This document shows, piece by piece, positions 22,275 to 34,400 of a DNA stretch of 64,000 nt; position 1 is the stretch's first letter, and every line of letters begins with the position of its first letter. The notes beneath the pieces were generated by a model. It ran no database searches, was not told the DNA's origin, and saw nothing but the letters and a program-made list of their open reading frames with translations. The stretch is from the NCBI GenBank assembly GCA_950097015.1, contig CATNEN010000007.1:4392001-4456000 (forward strand), in the 5' to 3' direction. The translations under genes and the position numbers were made by a program. Source of the DNA: Macrostomum hystrix. Lineage: Eukaryota; Platyhelminthes; Macrostomidae.

Positions 22275-22500
22275 TCAAATTGGGACTTCATCCCAATGAA
22301 AAGAATAAACAGAATGGATTGCTAGTCCATCCCAATGGATAGAATAAAAAGATTGGATTGCTTTTCCAACCCAATGGATAGAATAAACAGAATGGATTGC
22401 TAGTCCATCCCAATGGATAGAATAAAAAGATTGGATTGCTTGTCCATCCCAATGGATAGAATAAACAGATTGGATTGCTAGTCCATCCCAAAGGATCCCA
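22275..22500. repeat. About 39-bp minisatellite, about 6 copies
   Basis: Units of 'catcccaatggatagaataa' followed by 'acagaatggattgctagtc'. Alternating variants have 'aaaagattggattgctt'. Confidence 0.85.
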
Positions 22501-23461
22501 GTTGATAGGCCGATTGTTTTTCGATGCTGTTTACATACGTATATACATATATATGCCTAAATAAACGCTACGCTTAATAAAACCAGCATGTTCTACATAC
22601 CAATAATAGCAAACAAATGCATAACTATTTGCGCGACATAACTCTTTCAAAATATTCTTTTCACTTAAATTAAAAGGAGCGTCAAGCACTACTAGCTGAA
22701 CTACTAGCAGCTGTTACGGACAAGCAACTTTTACGCAGTATTTGAGCCGGATAAGCAACTTTTAAGCACTTTTTGAGCCGCATGAGCAACTTTTAAGCAG
22801 TATTTGAGCCGGATAAGCAACTTTTAAGCACTTTTTGAGCCGCATGAGCAACTTTTACGCAGTATTTGAGCCGAATGCACAACTTTTAACCAGTACTTGA
22901 GCCTCATGGCCCACTTATTTGTACATTATCCATCCGGCCACGGCTGTCACGTGACTTTTTGCGGGAATCCACCAGTTGAGCCGCTTAACCATCATTTAAC
23001 CAACACTTTAGCCGCATTGACAACTTTTAAGCAACATTTGAGACGCCACAGCCATAATTGACCCGTTTTTAAGCCATCTATAACCCACATGACCAGCTGG
23101 GGTTTCCCTGCCACACCAACCCCAGTAATGTACGCACAACCATGCGCCAACCCCGGCCCCACGTACACCACCCCCCAACTGGCGGCTCAAGCGGCTCATA
23201 TGATCCGTTTTTAAGACGTTTTTGACCCGAAATCGCGGTCCGCGTTTGACATTTGGGGTTAAAAGTGGCTAAAGCGTCTCAACTCTTACCACTCTTAGCG
23301 GAGTTGAGACACTTTTGACCCACAACGGCGGCTCACTTTTTTCATCGGGCTATCCTGGCCTTTGAGGTAATTGCTCTGCTGTGATGTAGCTGTGATTTTA
23401 GCACTGCATTTAGTCTTGGCGGTCACTCCGATGCTCAAAAAATTTTCTCACTTTTGCCCAG
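22501..23461. repeat. Spacer with about 29-bp degenerate repeat, then helicase upstream region
   Basis: At 22690-22920 about eight units of 'gagccggataagcaactttt' followed by 'aagcactttt' occur. Weaker copies continue to about 23050. Bases 23200-23350 include an inverted pair around 'gtctcaactcttaccactct' (tctcaac / gttgaga). I see no Helitron Rep (HUH) exon here; the helicase starts at a splice acceptor at 23461. Confidence 0.6.
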
Positions 23462-25804
23462 GTGCACAACAGGTTTCCGGCGGTCATCCGACTTTGCGTG
23501 CACAAGGCGGAAGAGCAGCTTGTGTACTTCAACGAGCAGACCGCGGGCGCCAGAGCAAAGGTGCCACGAGACTCGACACTGACGGCCTTCTTCAAGCTGT
23601 GCCGCACTGACGAGTTTGCCCGCCTGCTGCTCTACACAGAGGTGCCCGGCTACTTCGTGTGGCACCCGAGTGCGAGAGAGTGGCGTCGAGCCAAGCAGGG
23701 CGCCAATGTCGAAGGACATCCCGGCGTGAAGCGCAACACCAACATTGCGCGGATGTACACGGTCAGTCCCAGGGCTGGTGACCTGTTCTACCTGCGGCTG
23801 TTGCTGCTGCATGTGCGAGGACCGACAAGCTTCGAGTCGCTGCAGACCGTGGCCGGCGTGCATTGTACCAGCGCCAAGGCCGCCTGCATGGCTCTCGGCT
23901 TGCTGCAGCACGATGATCACTGGCATCGCTGCATGATTGAGGCTGTCCAGAGCCGAATGCCGCGAGCTCTGAGGCACCTGCTGGCTGTCGCCCTCATCTG
24001 GGGCGAGCCAGACGACGGCGCTGATCTGTGGAGCAGCTTTGCAGAGGATCTCTGCGAAGACCTGCGCTTCCACCACCCGGACCTGAGCGCCGAGGAAGTC
24101 AGCGACCTGGCTCTGCGGGAGCTGCAGAGCATGCTGACGTCAATGGGTGGCCGCAGTCTGCAAGAGTACGGACTGCCTGCTGCCTCTGCAATGCCGCAAA
24201 TCGGGCCGCTGCAGTTTGACACGGTCGAACAGGCGGAGATCACCGAGATGCGCCTGCCAATGCTCACGGCCGAGCAGATGGCCACCTACGAGGCTGTGAC
24301 TGCGGATCTTGTCGCTGGCTCGGGCGGCCTGCATTTCCTTGACGCTCCGGCAGGCACTGGCAAGACCTTCCTGCTGGAGGTTTTGCTGGCGTTTGTGCGG
24401 AGTCGAGGGGAAGTCGCCCTGGCTGTTGCGTCGTCTGGAATCGCAGCCACCCTGCTGCCGGGTGGACAGACGGCACATTCAACGTGAGTTTTCTGGTGGA
24501 ACTCGAATGCCCTTTTCGTGTTCTACCCAGACCATTCAGCCCCCATTAATATTTTCGTTAGGTTCAAGATCCCAGTGCGGCTGGTTCGCTCTGACAAGGA
24601 CGTGTGTTCAATCCGAGCGCAGTCAAAACAGGCCGCAGTCTTTCGCACTGTACGGCTGATCGTCTGGGACGAGATCTCCATGACAAACCGCAAGGACCTG
24701 TAGGCTGTCGACCGCAGTCTGCGAGACCTGCGGAAGCAGGACTGCCCATTCGGCGGAATCGTCGTGGTGTGCTCTGGAGACTTTCGCCAGCTGCTGCCGG
24801 TGGTGAAAAATGGCACGCGCGCTAACAACATCCTGGCGTGTGTGAGCAAGTCCCCACTGTGGTCTTTGTTCCGGAGGCACCGCCTTTCCAAGAACATCCG
24901 ACTGCAGAGTTGTGCTGATGCTGAGCTGTACCATCGCTATATGCAGCTGCTCATGCAGGTAAGTTTTGCTATTGCTGCTTGTAGGAGTAGATCACCTGTG
25001 TAGCCTGCGATTCTCTTGCATTTTCCTGCCCATTCCACACAGATCGGCTCTGGGTTGGCTGATCAGTCGGATGACACCGTCCGCCTTCATGCCGAGATTG
25101 TCATTTCGGCGGAGGCGCCGCTATCCGAGCTGATCCTGTTCGTGTACCCTTCGTTCGAGGCGTCAGAGGAGCGCGATAGCTACTTTGCCAGCCGAGCCAT
25201 CCTGGCGCCCTACAACGATGCGGTTGACGCGATCAACAACGAGTGCCTGGCCATGTTCCCATGCCAACTGCGCGAGTATCGCTCGGTGGACAGCGTGGCT
25301 GACGAGGATGCGGCCACGCACTTTCCTCCGGAGCTGCTGAATCAGCTGGATACACCGAATTTCCATGCCCACCTTCTGAAGCTCAAGGTGGGCATGCCGC
25401 TGGTTCTGCTGCGGAATCTGAACCCGCCACGGCTGTGCAACGGCACCCGGCTGATCATCCTGGAGCTGGGCGAGAATGTGCTGCGCTGCAAAGTCGCTGC
25501 TGGCCAGTTCACTGGAGATTAAATCCTGCTGCCGCGGATTCCCCTACAGCCCAACAATGCTGACCTACCAGTCTGCTTCAAGCGGCTGCAGTTTCCGGTG
25601 AAGCCCAGCTTTTGCCTGACGATTCACAAGTCTCAGGGGCAGAGCCTGGAGACAGTCGGCATCGACCTGGCGGTTGGATGCTTTGCGCACGGCCAGTTAT
25701 ATACTGCGCTGTCTCGAGCGAAAAATGTAGCAAATGTCCGGGTCCGGTTGTCTGGAACCACGACCAGGAACGTTGTCTACCCAGAGGTGCTCACAGGAGA
25801 ATAA
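23462..25804 (+). pseudogene. Helitron PIF1-type helicase, Rep-less copy B (three exons, two stops)
   Basis: Exons 23462-24483, 24562-24958 and 25043-25804 join in frame over 727 codons. Exon 1 starts right after an AG acceptor with the Helitron-specific 'NRFPAVIRLCVHKAEEQLVY' segment and the 'LFYLRLLLLHVRGPTSFESL' block, then Walker A (DAPAGTGKTF, about 24341-24370) and the HST|FKIP junction typical of Helitrons. Exon 2 has Walker B (WDEISM) and a CSGDFRQLLPVV motif. Exon 3 has the C-terminal motifs 'LTIHKSQGQSLETVGIDLA' and 'GQLYTALSRAK'. Helitron RepHel proteins unwind DNA for rolling-circle transposition. The Rep nuclease domain is absent. In-frame TAG at 24701-24703 and TAA at 25520-25522 make this copy non-functional unless they are assembly errors. 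The downstream flank 25875-26040 also follows RPA-like copy D. Confidence 0.88.
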
Positions 25805-25874
25805 ATTCGGTTTGAATCTTAATGACATTTTTATTGCACGAAGGACCGAAAAGAACTTTTTGAATGCACCTCGT

Positions 25875-26040
25875 ATTATTAAAGTCACATGGAGTCTCAG
25901 TAAAGTATTTTTGCCGGGAGGATTCACTGAGTAAATCCTACTATTTAAGGGTAGGTCGCTGCAAATCAGATTATGTGCTGACAGAGAGTCTGTGAACTGT
26001 ACATATCAGCTGCTTTATGTACTGCTGGAGGTTCCAAACT
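25875..26040. repeat. Dispersed flank shared with 41998-42165
   Basis: About 165 bp, roughly 90% identical by eye to 41998-42165, including 'gagtctcagtaaagtatttt' and 'gacagagagtctgtgaactg'. Here it follows the Helitron helicase stop; there it follows RPA-like copy D. This supports a common element family. Confidence 0.8.
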
Positions 26041-26092
26041 CTGATAAATGGGATTTGCAGCTGGCGAGCTCTGAAGCAACTATTATGCAGAG

Positions 26093-26965
26093 CTGGTGAA
26101 AGTGATTTTGTGTGTAATGGTGGCCGCATGAATGTCCCATTGCTTATATCCAATGCATGCAACTATCGCAGTGAAGCGAGTCAGGCAGTAGTCAGAATGA
26201 CTTGAGTTATCAGTGCCTCTGTTGCACCAGTCTCTGGCTACTGCTTGATGGTTTTACCTGCTTAATCGACAGTTCCTACTGCCCCATAACTGCTTTTTTA
26301 GTGCAATTATTACATGTTACTTTTTAAAAAAATATATAATTGATTATAGTGCAAGGTAGCTATAATAACATTTTATTTACAGTCTAAGCAAGTGCCTGAG
26401 ATAAAAGTACATTGATTAAATTAACCCACAAACTGAGTTAAGCGTACAATGAGACTATAGACCATTCAAATAGTGCCTATTCACTTCACGACTGGCTGTC
26501 TCTCCGTGCGTGTGGCGTGTCGCCATTGCGGCGGGGGGTTGAGGGCCAGTTTTAGCCGGCAGCCAATAGAAACGAGGGCGTTTAGTTGTAATTGGCTGTG
26601 CTGGTTTGGAATGGTAGAATAAGCAAAACGGAATATATCTGGAAAATTCCACAAACCAGTAAGCCCCTTAAAACCCGTGAGTCTAGCGCAGACATGCTGG
26701 ACTGGTATTTAAAGTTATAAGTTTCATACCCAATACCCAAGACTAGAGGGACAGAAGTTAAGCTCAGACGATAGACCCTTCGTATCAGACGAGACGATCA
26801 ACAACATATCAACATATCAACAACTATTGATGCATTTCAACAACTATTTCACGAGCGGCGGGCCAGGGCGAGGCGGTCGACGTCGCACCGGACCCCGGGG
26901 CGGTCCATCCGCAGGATGCTATTTCTGCGGCCGACCGTATGAGGGCCACAGCCCAGGCCCTCCAG

Positions 26966-27001
<36 letters not shown>

Positions 27002-27710
27002 AACTTAGCAGCAGCAGTAGCCCGGATGGGCCTGGCGGCCGTTGTGCCGCCGCCTCCACCGCCGCCGCCGGCTGCCGCCATATTTTATATTTTATAAATA
27101 TTTTATTTATATTTTATAATATATAATGTGTCATAATTTATAATGTGATACATTGATTGTACAATCAATACATTGATTGATTAATTGATTGGAAACAAGA
27201 ATTTATTGTCGTTTCTTATTTCTGCCGCTTTGTTTAAAGATTCGTTCAGATCGACATTACGTATAAGTAGTACTTGCTCTCCTCCGTGTCTAGATTTAAT
27301 TCGGTTTAAGAGACCTCTTGAGACAACTCAATGAGAATTATTGTACGTTGTTTTCAAGGCGAAATTTTAACAGAGAAATTCAATAGGAGAAAGCATTAAA
27401 ACTGTACTGTTGAGCACTGCAAGTTTAGTGTGTGTTGCTTCTCGGTCTGATGTATCACTCTTTTTTTTTATCGTAAGTCCAAGCTGTAGTCTTCTGTAGT
27501 AGTCTAGCAGTTTATTCGCAGTGTCGATGGCATGAAGGCAATAACTAAGTATGACTATCAACTCTTTCAAGTAAGGCAATGATCTATAACTATTCTAGAT
27601 CGGAAACTACTGCGATCAGAGTTTAAGTCAGGAACTAACGTGGAAAACAATGTCTTATGGATTAAAGTGCAATACTAACGGGGCTCGAGTCTTAGCTCTC
27701 GAGTCTTCCA
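26093..27710. repeat. Zinc-knuckle module block (type 1), segmental copy
   Basis: Bases 26093-26990 match 40294-41100 and bases 27126-27705 match 45003-45535, both at high identity. Together they outline one ancestral module: promoter, zinc-knuckle ORF and 3' region ('ggaaacaagaatttattgtc' onward). At the other locus the module is split by RPA-like copy D, a second zinc-knuckle copy and a LINE. The promoter part holds inverted CCAAT boxes (agccaatag at 26560-26568, attggctg near 26592) and TATTTAAA at 26706-26713. Confidence 0.75.
26830..27126 (+). pseudogene. RGG / zinc-knuckle protein 4, zinc motif deleted
   Basis: Starts MHFNNYFTSGGPGRGGRRRT, like copy 5. The first two Cys of the knuckle (CYFC) remain, but about 20 bases containing the His and last Cys codons are missing compared with copies 5 and 6, so the metal site is destroyed and the following CAG tract is read in an Ala/Ser frame. 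The natural C-terminus (AAxKKK) is also lost. Probably a decayed copy. Confidence 0.6.
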
Positions 27711-28076
27711 TTTGGCCTGACTTTTCGCCAAACGTAAGCCGACTGAATACCCTGCGGCCGGACCAGTCCGAAGGAAAGGGATTACAGCCATTGCAAAATT
27801 GGTTTTGAATTGAATTGCAGTTCAGTAAACGTGATTCAGCAGTCTGACCAAATTTTTCAACCAATCAGAATTAGGTGACACAAATCGACCCTGTTAGTGC
27901 CAGTGAATATAATTCACAACGCAGGCTTTCATACGGGAACTCTTAACTACTCAGCTAGACTCAACGTAAGTTTAACTTACCTTATTTACATTTGTACTTT
28001 GATATTGTCGCTAATTTTTCCTTCTCTCTCACTTACCATGGCTTCCTACAACGGCAACAACGAGCACAAGCGGCAC
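27711..28076. other. Spacer next to RPA-like copy C
   Basis: Unique sequence. On the minus strand a strong splice donor (CATG|GTAAGTGAG) lies at about 28038, so copy C may splice to something leftwards, but I cannot place a further exon. Confidence 0.3.
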
Positions 28077-28217
28077 TTGGCCTGGTCCTCTTTTGCCTTC
28101 GAAGTCCGTGATTTTGGACAGCCTCATTACCAGGCCAACGATCGCAGCGTGCATCAGGCCCGGAAGCAGAGCAGAGATACACACTTTGCTTTTCTTGGCT
28201 CCTTCAGATGACTCCAT
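28038..28217 (-). pseudogene. RPA70-like protein, copy C (5' fragment)
   Basis: Starts at ATG 28217 and encodes the first 47 residues of the family (MESSEGAKKSKVCISALLPG ... KRGPGQ, ending at 28077), clearly homologous to the start of copies B and E. The OB fold breaks off before its second strand and is replaced by 13-14 unrelated codons ending in a good splice donor. It is divergent to zinc-knuckle gene 2 (ATG 29070). Probably a truncated copy that keeps only its promoter side. Confidence 0.65.
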
Positions 28218-29069
28218 ATTGCTCAATTGTTGATTGTCAAAAATATAGATTATAAATTTCACTGATAAGGCTTGTGGTTTGATAGTTTCAGCACCAAGGC
28301 CAATTGTGCAAGTTTTTATTGCAGCATTTCGGACAACCCTAACTCTGATGACTCATACCAATTGCATGATTCGGTGCTAATTGAGAATACCATCAATAAA
28401 AGATCAATAATAAGATCTGGCTAACCAATCAGAGAGAGTTTTGTTCTGAAATTTTCTAATCCACCCACTGGGCTACTTGTTGTGGATTGGCTGGTGATTG
28501 TCTTAGCTTTTACATTGTTATTTTATGTACAGTGTGGGGTGTCAGAGTCGATTATGGTGCGACTTGTTATGCAATCTGTTTTCGACACTTTAATAATAGG
28601 ACACCAGAACAATCTTATATGTACAGTGTAATTGGGGCGCCAGTGCAGTGTGTGGCTAATGTTTCAAGAGGGTTTCAAGTCAGCCAATAGCAGTTAGCTG
28701 CATTCAATTAAAGTGCTTTCATTAAAGTGCCCGTGCCAGTCCCAACCAAGTGAGACGGTTCAGTCATCACCAACAGCTAAAGCCACATGAAGCTCACCAA
28801 TGAAGCCTCACCCGATTTTAACTGGGGTTGGGGTGGCCCTAAGCTGGAATTCCTTTTTGACCAATAAGAAACGGGCTTTAATAAAAACGAAATAAGTTTC
28901 GTTTGGTTTGCAAGGCTTTCAAACCAATCTAGCTAATCCTTGCTTCGCATGAGTGAGCGTATATAAACCAGAGCCTAAAATCTACTCTTCAATCATCCAA
29001 GCACTTGAACTTGAAAGCATCAAACAGTTTACGCTGTCAAAGTTTACAATCAATCTACAATTTATCATC
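28218..29069. promoter_or_regulatory. Divergent promoter between RPA-like copy C and zinc-knuckle gene 2
   Basis: Holds TGACTCA at 28349-28355, multiple CCAAT boxes in both orientations (near 28424, 28480, 28683, 28860, 28925) and TATAAA at 28962-28967, 103 bases before the ATG. Same architecture as the other two divergent spacers. Confidence 0.55.
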
Positions 29070-29318
29070 ATGAAGTTTACACAGAACGTATCCTCCGGCG
29101 GCGACAGGCGGCGAGGCCGAGGTGGAGGCCAGCGCAGACCTAGTATGTCCTATTTCTAAGTCTCATTATTGTAGTTACGTCTTTTGAAACCACCTGTTAA
29201 GTAAAATTGCACTTTCCAAACTTAAGTGGCCTGTTATCTCTGTGCGGGTCCTCACCCTGTGGCCCGCTGTCCTGTTGTCGCCGGAGTGCGGCAGCAGCAG
29301 CAGCACTACCAGCCTAAT

Positions 29319-29358
<40 letters not shown>

Positions 29359-29408
29359 TGCAGCCTCGGGTTCTTGACCCCCGGCCCGCGTGGGGGCGTG
29401 GAGTGTAA
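29070..29408 (+). CDS. RGG / CCHC zinc-knuckle / polyglutamine protein 2
   Basis: Two exons, 29070-29142 and 29227-29408, joined in phase 1 across an 84-bp GT/AG intron, giving 84 residues. Exon 1: MKFTQNVSSGGDRRRGRGGG. Exon 2 starts with the compact knuckle CYLCAGPHPVARCP (C-X2-C-X3-H-X4-C), then a Gln run from CAG repeats, then an Arg/Pro/Gly tail. The intron position is the same as in gene 3 at 47648. An LTR retrotransposon is inserted 32 bases past the stop codon. Nucleic-acid binding is inferred from the RGG and knuckle motifs. No named family recognised. Confidence 0.65.
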
Positions 29409-29440
29409 AAACATTGTAAAAACAATGTTGTATAAACATC

Positions 29441-30368
29441 TGTTGTGAGCTGCGTCTCATAACGACCTTGCCCCGGCCCCTGCGTCTCCAGCCCTCACCC
29501 CAGCGCGCTCAATCCGGTTCTGCCCGGCCCGCTTAGGCCACCCTCCGTTGGCGTGGTTGTCGTTGTCATTCGCCCATTGGCTGTCCCCTGTGTGCCGTCC
29601 TCGGCTAGTCCAATCAGGCCTCTCGCCAAGGAGGCTTCTGATTGAGCCGCCGGTCTCCTTCTCCCTCTCTCTCGGCTGCAGCCGACCCCAGCCCATGCCC
29701 TGTTTTGCTACCACCCCCAGCCCCTGCGTGGCTTAGCCCTACCCCGTCCAGCCCCTATGCCCCTCGCCCCCACCCCACGCGGTTATTTATTTGCGCGCTG
29801 CTGCCCGTGGCCAGCCCGCGCGCAGCTCGGCCCAAGAGTACTGCCTTTGAGAACGCTGTCTTGAATTAGGAGCAATAGCTTAAATAGGAGGTTAGGCGCG
29901 AACGATTGTTATAGAATACATTACGCAGCCTGAGGACACTTCGATGATATGAGTTCAGCGTTCAACCCCTCCCGGTAAGAAAAGCATTCACGCCGTTATT
30001 TATTTTCTTATTATCGACTCTTGTTCCTCTGCCCAACCTCGGCTGCTGCCAAAAACTCACCCATCATCTTCTCCTCCAGAGTCTTCCTCGAGGTCTGCGA
30101 AGTGTCGGTACGCTTCCAGACCATCATCTACCTCTCTCTTGGGCTGTCGAGTGGCTACCCGCTCGCAGTCAAAACCTTCAGTCAGGGCTTAGCGGAAGTG
30201 TCGGTACGCTCCAAGTCCACCCCGTCTCCTCCTCGGAGTGTCTGGACGGCCTCGAGGGTTCGCTGCTTCCCCCCCCTCTTACCCCCGGCAAGCTTTGGGC
30301 GGTCCGGCTACCAGAACCCCCCACTACCGCGTCTGGCGAACTGCCGACAATACGAAAGAATTACAACA
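29441..30368 (+). repeat. 5' LTR
   Basis: 928 bp, starting TGTTGTG and ending ACAACA (TG...CA with a 6-bp inverted end). Matches 39084-39989. Differences between the two LTRs are mostly single-base indels in C, G or A runs rather than substitutions. Confidence 0.93.
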
Positions 30369-30369
30369 T

Positions 30370-30387
30370 TGGCGCCCGAACGGGGAC
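30370..30387 (+). promoter_or_regulatory. Primer-binding site, tRNA-Lys type
   Basis: TGGCGCCCGAACGGGGAC starts one base after the 5' LTR. It is complementary to the 3' end of tRNA-Lys (UUU) with a single mismatch against the common TGGCGCCCGAACAGGGAC form. Confidence 0.9.
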
Positions 30388-30414
30388 CGACTTAAACTTA
30401 GGCTTGGCAAACTT

Positions 30415-31454
30415 CATGGCGAATGTAGACGAGGTTGATCGGATTGCTGGCAGAGCGGCTGCGTGCCGATGGACCAGCTCAGAATCCGAGACTGCCGAAG
30501 CCAGTAAAGTACACGCCGAATTTGAACTTCCGACTATGGCTGCGATCCTTCAATGCGTACTGCGACTCGGCTGGGATCGATGAAGCACATCGACGGGATC
30601 ACCTTCTAAGCATGCTCGATCTGTCTACCGCGTACGCCGCTGTCGATAATCTGAACCTGCCTGGTCCCGGCCGACGGACAATCCGCTGACCTACGAGGAG
30701 TTTACTGACCGACTGACAGCTCGCTTCTCGCGCTACCGGACCGACCAAGACAGCAAGGTCGAGCTGAAGACCCGGGACCAGAAGGATGGCGAATCGCTGG
30801 AGTCCTACGCGGACGCCCTGCTGGAATTAGTGCGCTGCGCCTACCGACGGCCACCGCCGAGCTACAGGACGGACCTCGCCAAGGACCGCTTCATGCAAGG
30901 GGTGAGGCTCTCGGACCCTCAGCATGAGAAACTGTACCTGGAGCAGCCTAATGACCTCGTAGAGGCGCAACGGGTGGTCCGACAACTCGAGGCGGCCTCC
31001 AAGGCAGCGAAAGGACCGCGGCCAGCCGGAGCGATTGGAGGTGGGCACCGAGGAGTCTTTGTTGTCAGCGACGCCAATAGTTCAGCGCACCAAACTGGCG
31101 GAGCCTGCTACAGAGATCGCGACAAGGACAAAGAGCTGGAGGAACTTCGGAATCAGCTGAAGCAGCTTCAAGGCAAAGTAGTGCCAACTGGAATCGCAAA
31201 GGAGCACGCCAAACCTAGAGACATCATACCGACCTACGGCGCAATCATTGGAACCTACTCAAAAGGGGACAGCTGGAGCTGGCAGCGGCCGGGAGCAGCA
31301 GCGCAACGTCCATGAGCCAGCGCCGAGCACCGGGATCCGCTGCTTCCTCTGCAAGCGCCCAGGACACATTGCTGCCAACTGCCCAAGCCGAGGACAGTCG
31401 GGAAACGCCAAGTGGGACTTCCGCAGGGGCCAGGATGTCCCACCACGCCAGTAG
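30415..31454 (+). CDS. gag: gag (capsid and nucleocapsid), frame-shifted
   Basis: Starts at ATG 30415. Capsid-like helical sequence is spread over at least three frames: 'YTPNLNFRLWLRSFNAYCDS' near 30510, then 'LTYEEFTDRLTARFSRYRTD' and 'RRPPPSYRTDLAKDRFMQGV' near 30690-30900, as in Gypsy capsids. It ends with one nucleocapsid zinc knuckle, CFLCKRPGHIAANC (C-X2-C-X4-H-X4-C), near 31345. The shifts are near 30430, 30675 and 31280 and could be assembly indels. The gag product packages element RNA in the cytoplasm. Confidence 0.8.
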
Positions 31455-34400
31455 CAGCCCCGCAATGTGGACAAGCAGCTTCTGAACACTATCCGTCATC
31501 AAAACAACAAAGAAGCTGCCGACCGAGAGTAGAACCACCTGCGAGAATATTCCATCCTGTATCTGTCTACGTGTCTGTCAAGATTGCTGAAAAAGAACTA
31601 CCGGGTCTACTGGATTCCGGTTCTGTGATGTCCTTAATCAATGAGAAGACCTGGCTACAATTGAACAAGTCGGTAAAATTAGAGCTCAGCCCGCTGGACA
31701 CCGACCTTGTCTCTGCTAATGGGACACCAATGAAAGTTCTGGGATGCGTCTCGCTGCCTCTACAGATGGGTCATGAGGTGCTGCACACTCCCATAGCTGT
31801 TGTCCAAGGAGTCGGTTACGAGCTGCTGCTGGGCACCGACTTTCTGCGTCGCCATGGATGCCTAATTAACTTCGCCGAAGGAGTCTTCATCGTCAATGGC
31901 TCAAAAATTCCGATTCGCGAGACCAAACACAAACCCGTGGTGTGTCGGCTGTATCTAAACGAGAATATCGTCATACCGGCTAACCACGAGATGACGGTCT
32001 CAGCCAAGATTCGCAGACGGCTACTCAGAATTCGGGAGTGCTAGGATTAGCTGAACCCGACAATCGAACGAGAAGCGAAGAACAGCCTCTGATGGCCAGA
32101 AGCATGTGCATAATTCAAGCTGGCAACACCCTGCCGGTGCGCTTCGCTAACGTCACCGACACGGAACTGCGTCTGCCCAAGGGCTCTACCATCGGCTGGT
32201 TCCGTCCGGCAGAACCGACTCAAGAGGTGCTGGCTGTCAGCGTTGATGAAGGAGTTCCAGTCGCAGAAGCTAAAGTTAAAAGTAGCGACCGATGGGATCC
32301 GGAAGCAGCACTGAACGAGCACGGATCCAAGCACTTAACTGACGTCGACCAAGTCCAGATTCCTAAAGCTCGTTAGCGAATTCTCTGATGTCTTTGTGGA
32401 GAGCACGCGCAGCTTCGCACAACCGAAGTAGTTCAACACGAAATCGAAACGAAAGGAGACCCCGTCAAACAAGGCTCCAAGGACGGCTCCCACCCCACTG
32501 GCGAGGGGAGGTGGATCGGCAGATCGACGAACTGCTTGCGACGGACAAGATCGAACCGACACAGTCACCATGGAGTTCACCCATCGTGTGCGTCAGAAAG
32601 AAGGATGGTGAACTCCGCCTGTGTGTTGACTACCGAGAATTAAACGATCGTACAGTCAAGGATGCGATTGCCATTCCGCGCGTTGACGACGCTCTAGAAG
32701 CACTGAAGGGCGCTGTGGTATTCTCGACGCTAGACCTTTTTTCTGGCTACTGGCAGGTCGCAGTTAAGAAAGAAGACCAACACAAGACAGCATTCGTCAT
32801 TCCGCACCGAGGTCAGTTCGCTTTTAAGGTTCTTCCATTTGGCCTGACTAATGCACCGGCAACATTCACCAGACTGATGAGCATGGTGCTGCACGACTTC
32901 CTCTGGAAAACAGCGCTAGTGTACATCGACGACATCATAATCTGGTCGAGGACAGTCGACGAGCACTTCAACCACCTGGAGGCAGTCCTGCATCGACTAA
33001 GAGCAGCCAATTTAAAGCTGAAGCCATCTAAGTGTAGATTTTTGGCAGATCAAGTTAAATTCTTGGGACACGTAGTGTCAGCGGCGGGTATCAACACCGA
33101 CCCAGAAAAAATTGAGGAAGTAGAGAAATGGAGCACGCCAAGAAACATCAAGGAGCTCCAATCCTTCCTAGGCCTCGCTGGCTACTACAGGAACTTCATA
33201 CCGCAATTCTCGTTGATCGCAGCACCACTGTTCGACCTCACAAAAAAGGACAAAATGTTCATCTGGGGCCAGGAGCACGATGGAGCATTCGAGCGTCTAA
33301 AGAGCGAGCTTGTCGGATGTCGCGTCATGGCCTACCCAAACTTCGACGCCGATGCTGGAGAGTTCATTTTGGATACGGATGGAAGCACCCGTCAAGGGCT
33401 TGGCGCTGTCCTGTCTCAAGTGCAGAAGGACGGTACCGAACGAGTTATCGCCTATGGCAGCCGACGTTTGCACGGTGCTGAGTTTAACTACTGTACTACT
33501 CGCATAGAGCTGCTCGCACTAGTGACTTTCGTAGAAAAGTTCCGGTATTACCTCCTAGGCCGACGATTTCGCGTCAGAACCGACCACTCCAGCCTACAAT
33601 GGATTAGAACTATGAAGCAACCTGAAGGGCAGCTAGCTCGATGGATGGAGAGACTGGCGCCATTCGACTTCTCAGTGGAACACCGAGCAGGAGCCCGCCA
33701 TCAGAATGCCGACTCATTGTCACGCAAACCGACGCGGAAGCATCAGGAGATAGAAAGCTGCCCATCGTGCAAGCCGCCAAAACCGCTAGAAGTTCGGGCC
33801 ACTACCCTGTTGGGAGTCGTTAACAAGGAGGATCTCGAAGCAGCGCAACAGGCAGACGACGATATCGAGCCGGTACTCAGCGCTTTCCGGAGAGGAATTG
33901 TACCGGACCAGGTGCCGCAAGGGACCTCACCGAAAACTAGAGCCATCTGGGCACAAAAGTCTCAGTTGGAGCTGCGAGACGGCGTGCTCGTCATGCGAGA
34001 ACTCGGTCGACATCCCGCACGACCAGTACTGCCGAAAAGTCTAGCCGTCGAAGTTCTGAAAGCACTGCACGCTGGACCTGAAGGAGGACACTTTGGGACT
34101 GCCAAGACCTTAGATAAGATCAAGAGTCGGTTTTGGAAGCCCGGACTCAAGAGAGAATTCGAGGAGTACATTCGTCGATGCGACGACTGTAATCGAAGCA
34201 AGCCGCGGATGCGTCGAAAAGCTCCCCTAACACCGATTCCGAGCAGCCAGGTATTCGAGAAGGTCATGGTAGACGTAGTTGGACCGCTCCCGACAAGCAG
34301 AAGAGGCAAAAAGTACATCCTGACGATGCAAGATGCCTACAGTAAATGGCCTGTCGCGATTCCAATCCCGGATCAGTTGGCTAGCACCTGCGCGAAAGCG

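Noticed and set aside
21279-22325. Long hydrophobic open frames that look like membrane proteins
   Set aside because: They are translations of the 53-bp and 18-bp minisatellites, open in all plus frames, with no start context or non-repeat sequence.
30021-30395. Open frames inside the LTRs (also 39734-40040)
   Set aside because: They occur in both LTRs with frame differences caused by indels and overlap regulatory LTR sequence.
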